64,000 nucleotides of DNA from Microbacterium oxydans (GTDB lineage: Bacteria > Actinomycetota > Actinomycetes > Actinomycetales > Microbacteriaceae). The translations under genes were made by a program, and so were the position numbers. Every line of letters starts with the position of its first letter. Position 1 is the first letter of the stretch. The stretch is from contig NZ_JYIV01000012.1 in NCBI RefSeq assembly GCF_000956405.1, forward strand, positions 1 through 64,000, written 5' to 3'. The notes beneath the pieces are model-generated. The model saw only the letters and a list, made by a program, of their open reading frames with translations. It did not search any database and was not told the origin of the DNA. Shown piece by piece: positions 1 to 9,103 of this stretch.

Positions 1-163
1 CGTAATGAATCGGGATGTGCCACGTCTCATCCCATGTAGACAGCCGTAGCGATCCCACCGGGGGGCGGGATCCAGGCACTGGTGCGGGGGGTATTCGCGC
101 CGGTCGGGCGGGTCGGGATCCTCGGGGGAGGAGAACCCGGCCGCCCGTCTCACGAGGGGAACA

Positions 164-193
164 GAGGCCGCCGATCTGGGGAACGGCGGCCTC
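164..193 (-). terminator. Hairpin downstream of nagA
   Basis: Perfect 10-bp inverted repeat (GAGGCCGCCG / CGGCGGCCTC) with a 10-nt loop, about 60 nt beyond the nagA stop codon. It has no clear T-run, so it is a plausible but unproven intrinsic terminator. The rest of bases 1-251 holds only short GC-rich dyads and no gene I can support. Confidence 0.45.
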
Positions 194-251
194 CCACCCC
201 ACCGATGCATGACCGGAGAGCGCAGAGCTGCGCGTCGCGCGCGGCGCCGTC

Positions 252-1427
252 TCAGACGAGCAGCCGTGGTCTTGACCACACGCGCGCGACGCGCAGTTCC
301 GCATCCAGGAGCACGGCATCACCGAGCATTCCGACGCGCAGACCGCCGAGGGACTTGTCGCGCCCGATCGCACGCGCCGGGGTCTGGGTGAGGGCTCGGA
401 CGGCTTCAGCCAGGCTCACACCGGCCTGCACTGCGCGCTGGAGTGCGACATCCTGCGTCAGGGTCGAGCCGGCGATCGACCCGGTGTCATCGGCTCGCGC
501 CACCCCGTTCTCGACGGTCACACTCACCGCCCCGAGGTCGTAGTGGCCGTCGGCGCTTCCCGCGGCTGCCATCGCGTCGGTGATCAGCGCCACCCGCCCC
601 GGTGCGGAGTCGAAGACGAGCTTGATGACGTGCGGGTCGAGGTGGACGTTGTCGGCGATCGCCTCGAGCACCACGCGATGGTCCGCTGCCGCGGCGAGCA
701 CCGGCCCCGGGGAGCGGTGATGGATCCCCGGCATCGCGTTGAACGCATGCGTGAGGATGGAGGCGCCCGCTTCGAAAGCGGCGACCGCCATGCTCGCGTC
801 CGCATCCGTGTGGCCCACTGCGGCCGCTGAGCCGGCAGCCACGATCTGCCGGATCGCGTCGAGACCGCCCGGGAGCTCCGGAGCGATCGTGACCTGGCGG
901 ATGGTGCCGCGTCCGGCGTCCAGCAACCGGGCGACATCGGCGGTCGTCGGGTGGCGCAGCAGCGACGGATCGTGTGCACCGTGGTGACCTGGGTCGAGGA
1001 ACGGGCCCTCGAGGTGAGAGCCCAGGATGTCGGGATCCGTCTCGGTCAGATCGGCGATCAGCCCGACGTTGCGGGCCAGCGAGTCCAGCGACGCCGTGAC
1101 CAGTGACACGACGGCACGGGTCGTGCCGTGCTCCCGGTGCAGGTCGCGACCGATGCGGATGGCCTCCGCTCCGTCGTCGAACGCCGCGCCTGCCCCGCCG
1201 TGCCCGTGGATGTCGACGAATCCGGGGGTGAGCAGAGCGCCGGGGCCTGCGATGCCCGCCGCATCCACGACCTCGTCCGCCGGCGTCCACCCCGAACCCG
1301 TTCCGCGCGCGGTCACGAAGCCGTCGTCGATGCGGACCCAGCCGTCCTCGACGATGTCGCCGCGATCGACGACCCGTGCGGAGTGGATGACCAGCGAACC
1401 GGTCGCGGAGGAGTGGGTGCTCAACAT
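252..1427 (-). CDS. nagA: N-acetylglucosamine-6-phosphate deacetylase
   Basis: Converts N-acetylglucosamine-6-phosphate to glucosamine-6-phosphate and acetate in the cytoplasm, the committed step in using chitin or cell-wall amino sugars. The 391-residue product has the amidohydrolase-fold hallmarks of NagA: a GFVDIHGHGG metal-site motif near residue 75, GHTDA and THAFNAM motifs in the second half, and LITDAM carrying the expected catalytic Asp. Length is normal for the family. The ATG overlaps the 3' end of the upstream hexosaminidase gene by 7 nt, so the two are almost surely co-transcribed: the hexosaminidase releases GlcNAc and NagA processes it after phosphorylation. No transporter, kinase or nagB lies in the window. 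Function is confident from motifs; substrate range is inferred. Confidence 0.93.
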   Translation of the reverse strand: MLSTHSSATGSLVIHSARVVDRGDIVEDGWVRIDDGFVTARGTGSGWTPADEVVDAAGIAGPGALLTPGFVDIHGHGGAGAAFDDGAEAIRIGRDLHREHGTTRAVVSLVTASLDSLARNVGLIADLTETDPDILGSHLEGPFLDPGHHGAHDPSLLRHPTTADVARLLDAGRGTIRQVTIAPELPGGLDAIRQIVAAGSAAAVGHTDADASMAVAAFEAGASILTHAFNAMPGIHHRSPGPVLAAAADHRVVLEAIADNVHLDPHVIKLVFDSAPGRVALITDAMAAAGSADGHYDLGAVSVTVENGVARADDTGSIAGSTLTQDVALQRAVQAGVSLAEAVRALTQTPARAIGRDKSLGGLRVGMLGDAVLLDAELRVARVWSRPRLLV

Positions 1428-2938
1428 GCGCTCCAGGGGATCTCGTCTGCGGGGTGGAAATCGACCCCCTCAGCCTTCCACAGCGGGGCGAGCGACCCGA
1501 CCCGCACACGGAACGACTCCCACCCGCGCTCGGGCGCCTCTCTCGGCGACCAGCCCACCTCGGCCTGGGCGGCGGCGCGAGGGAACACGAGCCGTTCGAC
1601 CTCGTCGAGCGTGCGGGTCGTCTCCGACCACAGCGGAGCCTCGACACCGAGGATCGCGCTGTCCGGCACGTCGAGGATCCCCGTCGGCTCCCATTCATAG
1701 GCGGAGCGCACGTCGATGATCGCGGCCCAGGTGAGGCCGAGGGGGAAGTCCTCCGTGTACTTCATGTCGAGGTACGTGACGTTCGCGGCCGACATGATCA
1801 GGGCGCCGCCGCGCTCGACGAAGTGGACGGCCTCCTCTGCATGCGTTCCCTCCGGGGTGGTCTTGCCCCAGTACTGCCCGATCGTGCCCTCGGCGATGTT
1901 CGCGGCGGAACCCATCTCGTGCCACGCCACCGGCACCTTGCCCGCCTCCACGACGATGGCGGTCGCACGCTCGGCGAACAGATCGAAGTCGGCCTGAGGG
2001 GTGCCGAGGGACTCGTCCCCGCCGATGTGGATGTATGGGCCGGGTGTCATCTCGGCGAGCTCGCGCACGACGTCGCGCACGAAGTCATAGGTGCGCTCCT
2101 CGTGGATGCGGACGCTGGAGTGACCGACCCCCCACCCCAGGTAGGTCTCACCCGCGACGGGGAGGGGCTGCCCGAGCCGCTCCGAATCGGCGATCAGGTT
2201 GTCGTTCAGCACGGGGGCCTCGACGAGCTCGGGATAGGCGACACCGATCGCATGGGTGTGTCCGGGGAGGTCGATCTCGGGGATGACGATCATGTGACGC
2301 GAGGCGGCGTGGGCCACGATCTCGCGGTAGTCGTCCTTCGTGTAGAAGCCGCCGGGGTCGCCGTCCGCCGAGGTGAGAGAGGCCCGTTCGGTCAGCAGGG
2401 GCCAGGAGTCGATGTGCACGCGCCACCCCTGGTCGTCGCTCAGGTGCAGGTGCAGGTGGTTGAACTTGAGGGCACTGGTGCTATCGATGAACCGCTTGAC
2501 GTCGTCGACGCCGAAGAAGTGACGCGCCACGTCGAGCATGACTCCCCGCCGCGGGAAACGGGGTGAGTCCGCGATGTCCGCTCCGAGCAGGGCCCAGCCG
2601 GAGTCGTCCTGGCGCAGCAGCTGCAGCAGGGTCTGCACGCCGTAGAAGAGTCCCGCCTCATCGGCGCCCACCACGACTGCTCGGTCACCGATCTCGAGCG
2701 TGTATCCCTCGGGTGCCGAGGACCCGGCATCGATCAGGAGCTCGATGTCGGCCGGAGCCTCGTCGGCGCGCGAGAGGCGGATGCCGCTGCGACGCTCGAC
2801 CGCATCGATCAGCTGGGCGACGGCAGGGGAGGAGCCGAGAACACGCGTCGTTGCGGTGATCGGCATCCGACCTTCCCGCGCGACGGCCGAAACGGGGACG
2901 GGAACGAGGGGAAGAGGATGAGGAAGGACCATGAACAA
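1421..2938 (-). CDS. Beta-N-acetylhexosaminidase, glycoside hydrolase family 20
   Basis: Releases terminal N-acetylhexosamine from chitooligosaccharides or muropeptides. The 505-residue protein has an N-terminal GH20b-like alpha/beta domain (about residues 20-140), then the GH20 TIM barrel beginning near PRRGVMLDVARHFF. HLHLSDDQGWR and the catalytic Asp-Glu pair in HIGGDES are visible. I see no signal peptide: the N-terminus (MFMVLPHPLPLVP) is short and proline-rich, so the enzyme is probably cytoplasmic and acts on imported oligosaccharides. An internal ATG two codons downstream (2932) is an equally good start. It is the first gene of an operon with nagA and is divergent from the glyA riboswitch region. 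Confidence 0.9.
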   Translation of the reverse strand: MFMVLPHPLPLVPVPVSAVAREGRMPITATTRVLGSSPAVAQLIDAVERRSGIRLSRADEAPADIELLIDAGSSAPEGYTLEIGDRAVVVGADEAGLFYGVQTLLQLLRQDDSGWALLGADIADSPRFPRRGVMLDVARHFFGVDDVKRFIDSTSALKFNHLHLHLSDDQGWRVHIDSWPLLTERASLTSADGDPGGFYTKDDYREIVAHAASRHMIVIPEIDLPGHTHAIGVAYPELVEAPVLNDNLIADSERLGQPLPVAGETYLGWGVGHSSVRIHEERTYDFVRDVVRELAEMTPGPYIHIGGDESLGTPQADFDLFAERATAIVVEAGKVPVAWHEMGSAANIAEGTIGQYWGKTTPEGTHAEEAVHFVERGGALIMSAANVTYLDMKYTEDFPLGLTWAAIIDVRSAYEWEPTGILDVPDSAILGVEAPLWSETTRTLDEVERLVFPRAAAQAEVGWSPREAPERGWESFRVRVGSLAPLWKAEGVDFHPADEIPWSAC

Positions 2939-3044
2939 AACCTACCCGTCGGCATCCTCGAGGGGAATGGCTGACATCGAATCGATTCTGCGACGATGCC
3001 CGAGAACCCCGCGTGCACACGGTCCCCGATCGGCTATGCTCGTA

Positions 3045-3125
3045 ACCGTCGCGACTGGCGTCTGGGTGGACTACCACCGGGGAGCGACTGACCACGGAAT
3101 TCGACCGCGCGCCTGGGCCGATAGG
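3045..3125 (+). promoter_or_regulatory. ZTP riboswitch (pfl motif) before glyA-folD
   Basis: The leader contains conserved blocks of the pfl/ZTP aptamer in order: GACTGGCG (3053-3060), a GGTGG-ACTA-CCACC hairpin (3065-3078), GGGGAGCGAC (3079-3088) and GCGCCTGGGC (3109-3118). GTCGC (3048-3052) can pair with GCGAC (3084-3088) as the outer stem. GGCG (3057-3060) can pair with CGCC (3110-3113) as the family's pseudoknot. ZTP/ZMP riboswitches are known to activate folate one-carbon genes such as glyA and folD, which follow here. CCTTT at 3132-3136 can pair with the AAAGG of the glyA Shine-Dalgarno, so control may be translational. A TATGCT hexamer at 3035-3040 is a candidate -10 box just upstream. 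Confidence 0.85.
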
Positions 3126-3163
3126 AACACCCCTTTCGAATCCGTCGTCAAAAGGAGCACGTC

Positions 3164-4438
3164 ATGACCGACCGTTACTTCAACGCCCCGCTGTCCGAGG
3201 TCGATCCCGAGATCGCCCAGGTTCTCGACCGAGAGCTGAAGCGTCAGCAGACCTTCCTCGAGATGATCGCCTCGGAGAACTTCGTGCCCGTCTCGGTGCT
3301 GCAGTCGCAGGGCTCCGTGCTCACCAACAAGTACGCCGAGGGTTACCCGGGCCGTCGCTACTACGGCGGCTGTGAAGAGGTCGACGTCGCGGAGGAGCTC
3401 GCCATCTCCCGCGCCAAGAGCCTGTTCGGCGCGGAGTTCGCGAACGTCCAGCCGCACTCCGGTGCATCAGCGAACGCCGCGGTGCTGCACGCCATCGCCC
3501 GCCCCGGCGACACCCTGCTCGGCCTCTCGCTCGACCAGGGCGGCCACCTCACGCACGGCATGAAGATCAACTTCTCCGGTCGCCTGTACGACATCGTCGC
3601 CTACGGGGTCGACGCCGAGACCTCGACGATCGACATGGACGAGGTCCGTCGCCTCGCGATCGAGCACAAGCCCAAGGTGATCATCGCCGGCTGGTCGGCC
3701 TACCCGCGCACGATGGACTTCGCGGCGTTCCGTGCCATCGCCGACGAGGTGGGCGCGATCCTCTGGGTCGACATGGCGCACTTCGCGGGTCTGGTCGCCG
3801 CAGGTCTGCACCCGAACCCGGTTCCTCACGCGCACGTCGTCTCCTCGACCGTGCACAAGACCATCGGCGGCCCGCGCTCGGGCTTCATCCTCACCAACGA
3901 CGCCGACCTCGCCAAGAAGATCAATACCGCGGTCTTCCCCGGCCAGCAGGGCGGTCCGCTCATGCACGTGATCGCGGCGAAGGCGACCGCGTTCAAGCTC
4001 GCCGGCACGCCGGAGTTCAAGGAGCGCCAGGAGCGCGTGCTGCGCGGTGCGAAGCTCATCGCCGAGCGCCTTTCGCAGCAGGACGTGAAGGACGCCGGCA
4101 TCGCCGTGCGCTCGGGCGGGACGGACGTGCACCTCGTGCTGGTCGACCTGCGCGACGCCGAGATCGATGGCAAGCAGGCGGAGGACCTCCTGCACGACAT
4201 CCACATCACCGTGAACCGCAACGCCGTGCCGAACGACCCGCGTCCGCCGATGGTGACCTCGGGCCTGCGCATCGGCACGCCCGCGCTCGCGACCCGCGGC
4301 TTCGGCGACGCCGAGTTCACCGAGGTGGCCGACATCATCGCGCTCGCACTGCTCCCCGGGGCCGACGTCGAGGCTCTGCGCACCCGCGTGGACGCGCTCG
4401 CCGCCGCGTTCCCGCTCTACCCGGACCTGCAGCAGTGA
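3164..4438 (+). CDS. glyA: Serine hydroxymethyltransferase
   Basis: PLP enzyme that converts serine and tetrahydrofolate to glycine and 5,10-methylene-THF, the main source of one-carbon units. The 424-residue protein carries the SHMT signature: EMIASENF near residue 33, [24 protein letters not shown] and the PLP lysine K232 in [16 protein letters not shown]. Full normal length. The ATG is preceded by AAAAGGAG with good spacing. It is the first gene behind the ZTP riboswitch and overlaps folD by 4 nt (GTGA), so the two are translationally coupled. Regulation by ZTP/ZMP, the purine-pathway alarmone of folate shortage, is inferred from the aptamer upstream. Confidence 0.97.
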   Translation: MTDRYFNAPLSEVDPEIAQVLDRELKRQQTFLEMIASENFVPVSVLQSQGSVLTNKYAEGYPGRRYYGGCEEVDVAEELAISRAKSLFGAEFANVQPHSGASANAAVLHAIARPGDTLLGLSLDQGGHLTHGMKINFSGRLYDIVAYGVDAETSTIDMDEVRRLAIEHKPKVIIAGWSAYPRTMDFAAFRAIADEVGAILWVDMAHFAGLVAAGLHPNPVPHAHVVSSTVHKTIGGPRSGFILTNDADLAKKINTAVFPGQQGGPLMHVIAAKATAFKLAGTPEFKERQERVLRGAKLIAERLSQQDVKDAGIAVRSGGTDVHLVLVDLRDAEIDGKQAEDLLHDIHITVNRNAVPNDPRPPMVTSGLRIGTPALATRGFGDAEFTEVADIIALALLPGADVEALRTRVDALAAAFPLYPDLQQ

Positions 4439-5313
4439 CTGCGAAGATCCTCGACGGGAAGGCGGCCTCCGCGGCGATCCGTGCCGAGCTCACGGAGCGT
4501 GTCGCCGAGCTGAAGAGCAAGGGGGTCACGCCCGGAATCGCGACGGTGCTGGTGGGAGCCGACCCGGCCTCGCAGCTCTACGTGGGCATGAAGCATCGGC
4601 AGTCCGAGGCGATCGGGATGAACTCGATCCAGCGTGAACTGCCCGCCGATGCGACGCAGGCCGACGTCGAGGCACTGATCGACGAGCTCAACGCCGATCC
4701 CGCGTGCCACGGCTACATCGTGCAGCTGCCCCTTCCGAAGCACCTCGACACCGACGCGATCCTGGAGCGGATCGACCCGGCGAAGGACGCGGACGGTCTG
4801 CACCCGACCAACCTCGGGCGCCTCGTCCTCAACGTGAACGCGCCGATCCACACGCCGCTGCCGTGCACCCCGCGCGGGGTGATCGAGCTGCTGCTGCGCA
4901 ACGACTACGACCTCAAGGGCAAGCACGTGGTGGTGGTCGGCCGCGGGGTGACCATCGGCCGCTCCATCGGGCTGCTGCTGACCCGTCGTGACCTGAACGC
5001 GACGGTCACGCTCACCCACACCGGCACCGTCGACATGCCGAAGTACCTCCGCGAGGCCGATGTGATCGTCGCCGCAGCCGGCGTGAAGCACCTGATCCGC
5101 GCAGAAGATATCAAGCCCGGAGCCGCCGTGCTCGATGTGGGCGTGACGCGCGAGACCGACGCCGAGACCGGGAAGAACATCGTCTTCGGAGATGTCGCGC
5201 CGGACGTCGCAGAGGTCGCCGGGTACATCTCCCCGAACCCGGGCGGCGTCGGGCCCATGACGGTCGCGCTGCTCATGACGAACGTCGTGGAGGCCGCGGA
5301 GCGATCGCTCTGA
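4435..5313 (+). CDS. folD: Bifunctional methylenetetrahydrofolate dehydrogenase/cyclohydrolase
   Basis: Oxidises 5,10-methylene-THF (the glyA product) to methenyl-THF and hydrolyses it to 10-formyl-THF for purine synthesis. The 292-residue protein shows the FolD catalytic YVGMK motif (Y49, K53), [24 protein letters not shown], and the NADP-binding [13 protein letters not shown] and [10 protein letters not shown] segments. The GTG start lies inside the glyA stop (GTGA). A strong terminator follows 19 nt after the stop, so the operon ends here. Purine-nucleotide demand and one-carbon flow join at this gene pair, matching the ZTP riboswitch. Confidence 0.97.
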   Translation: MTAKILDGKAASAAIRAELTERVAELKSKGVTPGIATVLVGADPASQLYVGMKHRQSEAIGMNSIQRELPADATQADVEALIDELNADPACHGYIVQLPLPKHLDTDAILERIDPAKDADGLHPTNLGRLVLNVNAPIHTPLPCTPRGVIELLLRNDYDLKGKHVVVVGRGVTIGRSIGLLLTRRDLNATVTLTHTGTVDMPKYLREADVIVAAAGVKHLIRAEDIKPGAAVLDVGVTRETDAETGKNIVFGDVAPDVAEVAGYISPNPGGVGPMTVALLMTNVVEAAERSL

Positions 5314-5331
5314 CGACTAGACCTCGAGACG

Positions 5332-5367
5332 AGAAAGGCGCCCATCCTGGAGGATGGGCGCCTTTCT
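5332..5367. terminator. Strong terminator between folD and the convergent gene
   Basis: Near-perfect dyad: arms 5332-5348 and 5351-5367, reading AGAAAGGCGCCC... and ...GGGCGCCTTTCT. Its A-rich flank on one side and T-rich flank on the other allow it to stop transcription from both directions. It separates folD (+) from the convergent gene ending at 5420 (-). Confidence 0.9.
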
Positions 5368-5419
5368 TCGCGTCGCGAGGTCGTATCAACCCGACTCGTC
5401 GAGCATCCGTCGCTCGCGA

Positions 5420-6142
5420 TCACCCCTGGCTGTGCAGCGAGCTCTCGATTCCGCTGATGCGGGCCTGCTCGTCGAAACGGAAGCTCGCGGTTCCGGTGGC
5501 ATCCGACACCGTCGCCCCGGAGAACGCCTCGTCCGTCCAGGTGAGGGTCCACCCCGCGAGGCGCGCGAGGTCCCAGACAGACGTGCGCGCGTCAGGGACA
5601 GCGGTGGCGGAGAGCACCCGGGGCAGCGCGATGACCGCATCCGCGACCGTGAGGGGTGCGAGCGGCGCATCGAGCAGGAACACGGCGCGGGTTCCGTTGC
5701 CGACCGGGGCGGAGTAGTACGGGGAACGGCCGGTGAGCTCGACCGCGACGCCGCCGATCGTGTGTGCAGCCTGAGCGATCCATGCGTCGTCGCCGGAGGC
5801 GCCGTCGGGGAACGGCACCTCGGCCGTGGTCAGCTCTGCGATGCCGTGCTCGCTGCCGTAGGCGTGCAGCTGCCCTGCGATGCCCTGGGGATCGCCGCTC
5901 GGGTGAGCCCACGCCCAGAGGAGGGAACGGGGGCCAGGAGCGATCGTCGCGATCAGGTGGGCGCGGGTGACGAGCTGGCGCGACGAGTCCGCGTCGGCCG
6001 TGAACGTGATCGTGCCGGCAGCGAGGTCGGCGTCCCAACGGTGCTCGCCGAGGGCATCGGCAGCAGCGGAGAGAGCGTCCTGACGGAGCGCGACGAAGAG
6101 GGCGGCACGATCGGCGAGGGGCTGGAGTGCGGCGAAGGTCAT
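5420..6142 (-). CDS. DUF6882-like protein of unknown function
   Basis: A 240-residue soluble protein with no signal peptide or membrane segment. The pattern of an N-terminal helical region (MTFAALQPLADRAALF), a strand-rich middle and an LLWAWAH motif resembles DUF6882 proteins; I recall this family only loosely, so the assignment is tentative and no function is claimed. The start is uncertain: ATG at 6142 is used here. A GTG at 6184 would add 14 residues and overlap the upstream transporter stop as GTGA, the same coupling seen elsewhere in this window. Neither start has a strong ribosome-binding site. Probably in an operon with the exporter. Confidence 0.6.
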   Translation of the reverse strand: MTFAALQPLADRAALFVALRQDALSAAADALGEHRWDADLAAGTITFTADADSSRQLVTRAHLIATIAPGPRSLLWAWAHPSGDPQGIAGQLHAYGSEHGIAELTTAEVPFPDGASGDDAWIAQAAHTIGGVAVELTGRSPYYSAPVGNGTRAVFLLDAPLAPLTVADAVIALPRVLSATAVPDARTSVWDLARLAGWTLTWTDEAFSGATVSDATGTASFRFDEQARISGIESSLHSQG

Positions 6143-6180
6143 GTCCACAGTCTCGCGGTCGATGCTATGAATCCGCTCGC

Positions 6181-7410
6181 TCACGCGGGGAGCGTCGCGG
6201 TTTCCGGCCTGCCCATCCGCCACACGCTCGGCACCGTGAGCGTGATGAGCGCGACGCCCGCGTAGACGGCCCCGGACGTGATCAGAACGGTCGCCGGATC
6301 CGCGTGCGTGATCAGCCAGCCGTAGACGAGGGTTCCGATCGGCATCACGACGAAGCTCCCGAGCATGTCGTAGCTCGACACCCGGGAGAGCTTCTCGCCG
6401 GGGATGTTCTCCATCATCGCGAGGTTCCAGCCGGTGCTGAACACCTCGGCCCCGGCACCCGCGATGAAGGCGGCCATGGCCAGCAGCACCACGGCGGGGT
6501 GGATGCCCAGGATGGTGACGGGGATCGCGAACGCGGCCATGCCGATCATCCCGTAGCGCAGCGGTCGTCGCAGCGGGAACCACATCAGCAGCAGGGTCAT
6601 CAGCAGCACCCCGACGCCTTCCGCGCTGACCACCCATCCCCAGCCGGTGATGCCCAGCAGGTCGTTGTTCTTGGCGATGTACGGACCGACGACGCCCCAC
6701 GCACCAACGTGGATGGCGTTCATGATCATGAAGGCCAGCACGATCGTCCACAGCCACGACCGGCTCCAGAACTCCCGCCAGCCGATGCGGAGGTCGTGGA
6801 ACATCGTGGTGCCGCCCGCGTGCGAGGGTGGCGGCAGCTTCACGAGCGCGAGCACCGGGATCGCGATCACCCAGCCGGCGGCCTGCACCACCATCGCCCA
6901 CGCCGGCCCCGCCGTCGCCACCAGGACGCCCGCGATGATCGGGCCGCCGATGGTCACGGCGGACCGCACGAAGGACAGCATCGCGTTCGCCTGCTGCAGG
7001 TGCTCCGGCGTTGTGAGCTGAGGGATGATGCCCTGCATCGCGGGGAGCACGAACGCCGTGGAGGCGCCGTTCACGATCGACAGCACGATGAGCAGGGGGA
7101 TCGTGGCGGTGCCGGTGAACAGCAGTGCCGCGATCGTGCCGATCGAGAGGATGTCGACCACGTAGCAGGCCTGGATGATCAGCGCGCGGGGGAGACGGTC
7201 GGCGATCACTCCGCCGAACAGCACGAACACGATGTTGCTGATCGTGAACGCAGCGAGCACGAGCGACAGCGACCTGGCGTCGTTGTCGATCTCGAGGACG
7301 GCGAACGCGAGCGCGATCGACGACATCGAGCCGGCGATCATCGTGATGGCACGGGCCAGGAAGAACCAGCGGAAGTTGCGGTCCTGCATCGCGGCGAGCC
7401 CGCGGATCAC
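6181..7410 (-). CDS. MFS transporter (DHA3-like drug exporter family)
   Basis: A 409-residue major facilitator with about 12 predicted membrane helices. The N-terminus (QDRNFRWFFLARAITMIAGSM) and the loop FGGVIADRLPRALI are typical of the MFS_3/DHA3 group, which includes macrolide and tetracycline-type exporters. The substrate cannot be read from sequence. It sits alone or leads a two-gene unit with the DUF6882-like gene. A striking inverted repeat at 7462-7520, 52 nt upstream of its ATG, may be its operator; no dedicated regulator is adjacent. Confidence 0.85.
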   Translation of the reverse strand: MIRGLAAMQDRNFRWFFLARAITMIAGSMSSIALAFAVLEIDNDARSLSLVLAAFTISNIVFVLFGGVIADRLPRALIIQACYVVDILSIGTIAALLFTGTATIPLLIVLSIVNGASTAFVLPAMQGIIPQLTTPEHLQQANAMLSFVRSAVTIGGPIIAGVLVATAGPAWAMVVQAAGWVIAIPVLALVKLPPPSHAGGTTMFHDLRIGWREFWSRSWLWTIVLAFMIMNAIHVGAWGVVGPYIAKNNDLLGITGWGWVVSAEGVGVLLMTLLLMWFPLRRPLRYGMIGMAAFAIPVTILGIHPAVVLLAMAAFIAGAGAEVFSTGWNLAMMENIPGEKLSRVSSYDMLGSFVVMPIGTLVYGWLITHADPATVLITSGAVYAGVALITLTVPSVWRMGRPETATLPA

Positions 7411-7461
7411 CTCATGACCTCGCCTCTGTGCACCCGGCTATCCTGCCACGGCCCGGAACTC

Positions 7462-7520
7462 TTCGAATCGCGCAAATGGGTGCATCCAGGGGCTGGATAC
7501 AACGATTCGCGCGATTCGAA
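7462..7520. promoter_or_regulatory. Nested inverted repeat upstream of the MFS exporter
   Basis: Perfect 12-bp arms TTCGAATCGCGC (7462-7473) and GCGCGATTCGAA (7509-7520) enclose a second hairpin GCATCCAG-GGG-CTGGATAC (7482-7500), with symmetrical 8-nt spacers on both sides. It lies between the hpaI stop (7524) and the MFS start (7410), both on the minus strand. It could be the hpaI terminator, an operator for the exporter, or both. The long symmetric arms favour a regulatory or structured element over chance. Confidence 0.5.
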
Positions 7521-7523
7521 CGG

Positions 7524-8324
7524 TCAGTAGCTGGCGCGGTCGGCGGCATCCACGGCGATGAAGCGGGCGGCCAGAGCCTCGGAGGCGCGGGCGAGCAGCG
7601 CCACGTCGGCTCCGACCGCCACGAAGTCGGCGCCCGCTGCGAGATAGGCATCGGCGGCCGTGGGGTCGAAGGCGTTCACACCCACGGCCTTGCCCGCAGC
7701 CTTGACGGCGGCGAAGACCCTCTCGACGGCGGCCGTGACCTCGGGGTGCGTCTGCTGGCCGAGCAATCCCATCGACGCGGAGAGGTCGGAGGGACCGACG
7801 AACACCGCGTCGACGCCGTCGACCGCCGCGATCTCGGAGGCGGCTTCGACGCCCGCAGCCGTCTCGATCTGCACGGTGAGGGAGACGTGCTGCGCTGACT
7901 CCTGCAGATACCGGTCGACGCGATTCCAGCGGGCGCTGCGTGCCAGAGCGCTACCCACTCCGCGCACGCCCTCCGGCGGGTACCGGGTCGCGGCGACGGC
8001 GGTGCGCGCCTCTTCGGCGGACGACACCATCGGGACGATGAGGTTCTGCGCCCCGAGGTCGAGGATCTGCTTGATCGCGACGGTGTCATTCGACGGCACC
8101 CGCACGAGGGGAGCGATCGGGTAGGCGGCGACCGCTTGAAGCTGCACGAGCACGGACTCCAGCGTGTTCGCCGAGTGCTCCATGTCGATCAGCAGCCAGT
8201 CGAGTCCCGACCCCGCGGCGACCTCGGCGAGCAGCGGGCTGCCGGAGCAGACCCACATCCCGACAAGCGATCGGTCGGAGTCGGCCACCTGCTCGCGGAA
8301 GGACGGAGCTAGACGAAGCGGCAT
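7524..8324 (-). CDS. hpaI: HpcH/HpaI-family aldolase (4-hydroxy-2-oxoheptanedioate aldolase)
   Basis: Last step of the homoprotocatechuate pathway: cleaves 4-hydroxy-2-oxoheptane-1,7-dioate to pyruvate and succinate semialdehyde. The 266-residue protein starts MPLRLAPSF. Family motifs are GSGLDWLLIDMEHS, QIETAAGVEAASEIAAVDGVDAVFVGPSDLSASMG (metal Glu and phosphate/carboxylate loop) and GADFVAVGADVALLARA. The ATG at 8324 lies 16 nt inside the end of hpaH, has GGGAA upstream, and gives the family's usual length; a longer reading would run deep into hpaH. It is the last gene of the hpa operon. Confidence 0.9.
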   Translation of the reverse strand: MPLRLAPSFREQVADSDRSLVGMWVCSGSPLLAEVAAGSGLDWLLIDMEHSANTLESVLVQLQAVAAYPIAPLVRVPSNDTVAIKQILDLGAQNLIVPMVSSAEEARTAVAATRYPPEGVRGVGSALARSARWNRVDRYLQESAQHVSLTVQIETAAGVEAASEIAAVDGVDAVFVGPSDLSASMGLLGQQTHPEVTAAVERVFAAVKAAGKAVGVNAFDPTAADAYLAAGADFVAVGADVALLARASEALAARFIAVDAADRASY

Positions 8325-9094
8325 GCGATTGTTCCCATCGGTCCGTAATCGCACAGCACCTCGTCGCCGCGCGACACCCACATCGGGCGTGTGAACGATC
8401 CTGCCAGGATGATCTCGCCCGCTTCGAGACGCGCGCCGTGCTGGTGGAACTTGTTCGCGAGCCACGCCACGCCAGTGGCCGGATGCCCGAGCACCCCGGC
8501 GGCGACACCGGTCTCCTCGATCTCTCCGTTGCGGGAGAGCACGCCGGGCACCCAGCGCAGATCGATCTCGTCCGGGCGCTTGTGCACCGTCCCGAGCACC
8601 ATCGCCCCGTAGGCGGCGTTGTCGCTGATGGTGTCGACGATCGTGCGACCCTCGAGCTCGATGTGCGAGTTCAGCACCTCGAGCGCCGGCACCGCGTAGT
8701 CGATCGCGGCGAGAGCATCCTCGAGGGTGCAGTCCGGCCCCTCGAGCGGCGTCTTCAGCACGAAGGCCAGCTCGACCTCGATGCGCACGTTCGAGAAGTG
8801 GTCGACGGGGATCTCGGCGCCGGACTCGTACACGGTGTCGTCGAACATGACGCCGTAGTCGGGTTCGGTGATGCCCGTCGCCTGCTGCATCGCCTTCGAG
8901 GTCAGGCCGATCTTGCGCCCCACGAGCCGGCGCCCCGCGGCGATCTGCGAGTCCCTCCAGACGCCCTGGATCGCGTAGGAATCCTCGACCGTCGCCTCCG
9001 GATACCGTGCGGTGATGCGCGGGATCACGCCGTGTGCGCGGTCGGCCTCGGCGAGTTCTGCGGCGATCGCGGCGATCGTCTCCTCAGGCAGCAT
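8309..9094 (-). CDS. hpaH: 2-oxo-hept-3-ene-1,7-dioate hydratase
   Basis: Hydrates 2-oxohept-3-ene-1,7-dioate to the substrate of the neighbouring aldolase. The 261-residue protein is collinear with HpaH/MhpD hydratases: RLVGRKIGLTSKAMQ, YGVMFDDTVYESGAEI, VELAFVLKTPL (metal-binding Glu residues), EVLNSHIE and DNAAYGAMVLG. Normal length, no signal peptide. It follows hpaD by 9 nt and overlaps hpaI by 16 nt, so all three are co-translated. Confidence 0.93.
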   Translation of the reverse strand: MLPEETIAAIAAELAEADRAHGVIPRITARYPEATVEDSYAIQGVWRDSQIAAGRRLVGRKIGLTSKAMQQATGITEPDYGVMFDDTVYESGAEIPVDHFSNVRIEVELAFVLKTPLEGPDCTLEDALAAIDYAVPALEVLNSHIELEGRTIVDTISDNAAYGAMVLGTVHKRPDEIDLRWVPGVLSRNGEIEETGVAAGVLGHPATGVAWLANKFHQHGARLEAGEIILAGSFTRPMWVSRGDEVLCDYGPMGTIACRFV

Positions 9095-9103
9095 CGGATC
9101 CTC

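Noticed and set aside
1..251. Small coding frames at the left edge
   Set aside because: They are Arg/Gly/Pro-rich with no start signal or family pattern, and a hairpin crosses the region.
3045..3125. THF riboswitch as the identity of the glyA leader
   Set aside because: The blocks GACTGGCG, GGGGAGCG and GCGCCTGGGC with the GGCG/CGCC pseudoknot are those of the ZTP (pfl) family, not of THF aptamers.
6143..6901. Continuation of the DUF6882-like reading frame to a 493-residue protein
   Set aside because: The upstream part is an Arg/His/Gly-rich antisense-type frame lying over the MFS gene; real homology-like sequence starts only at 6142 or 6184.
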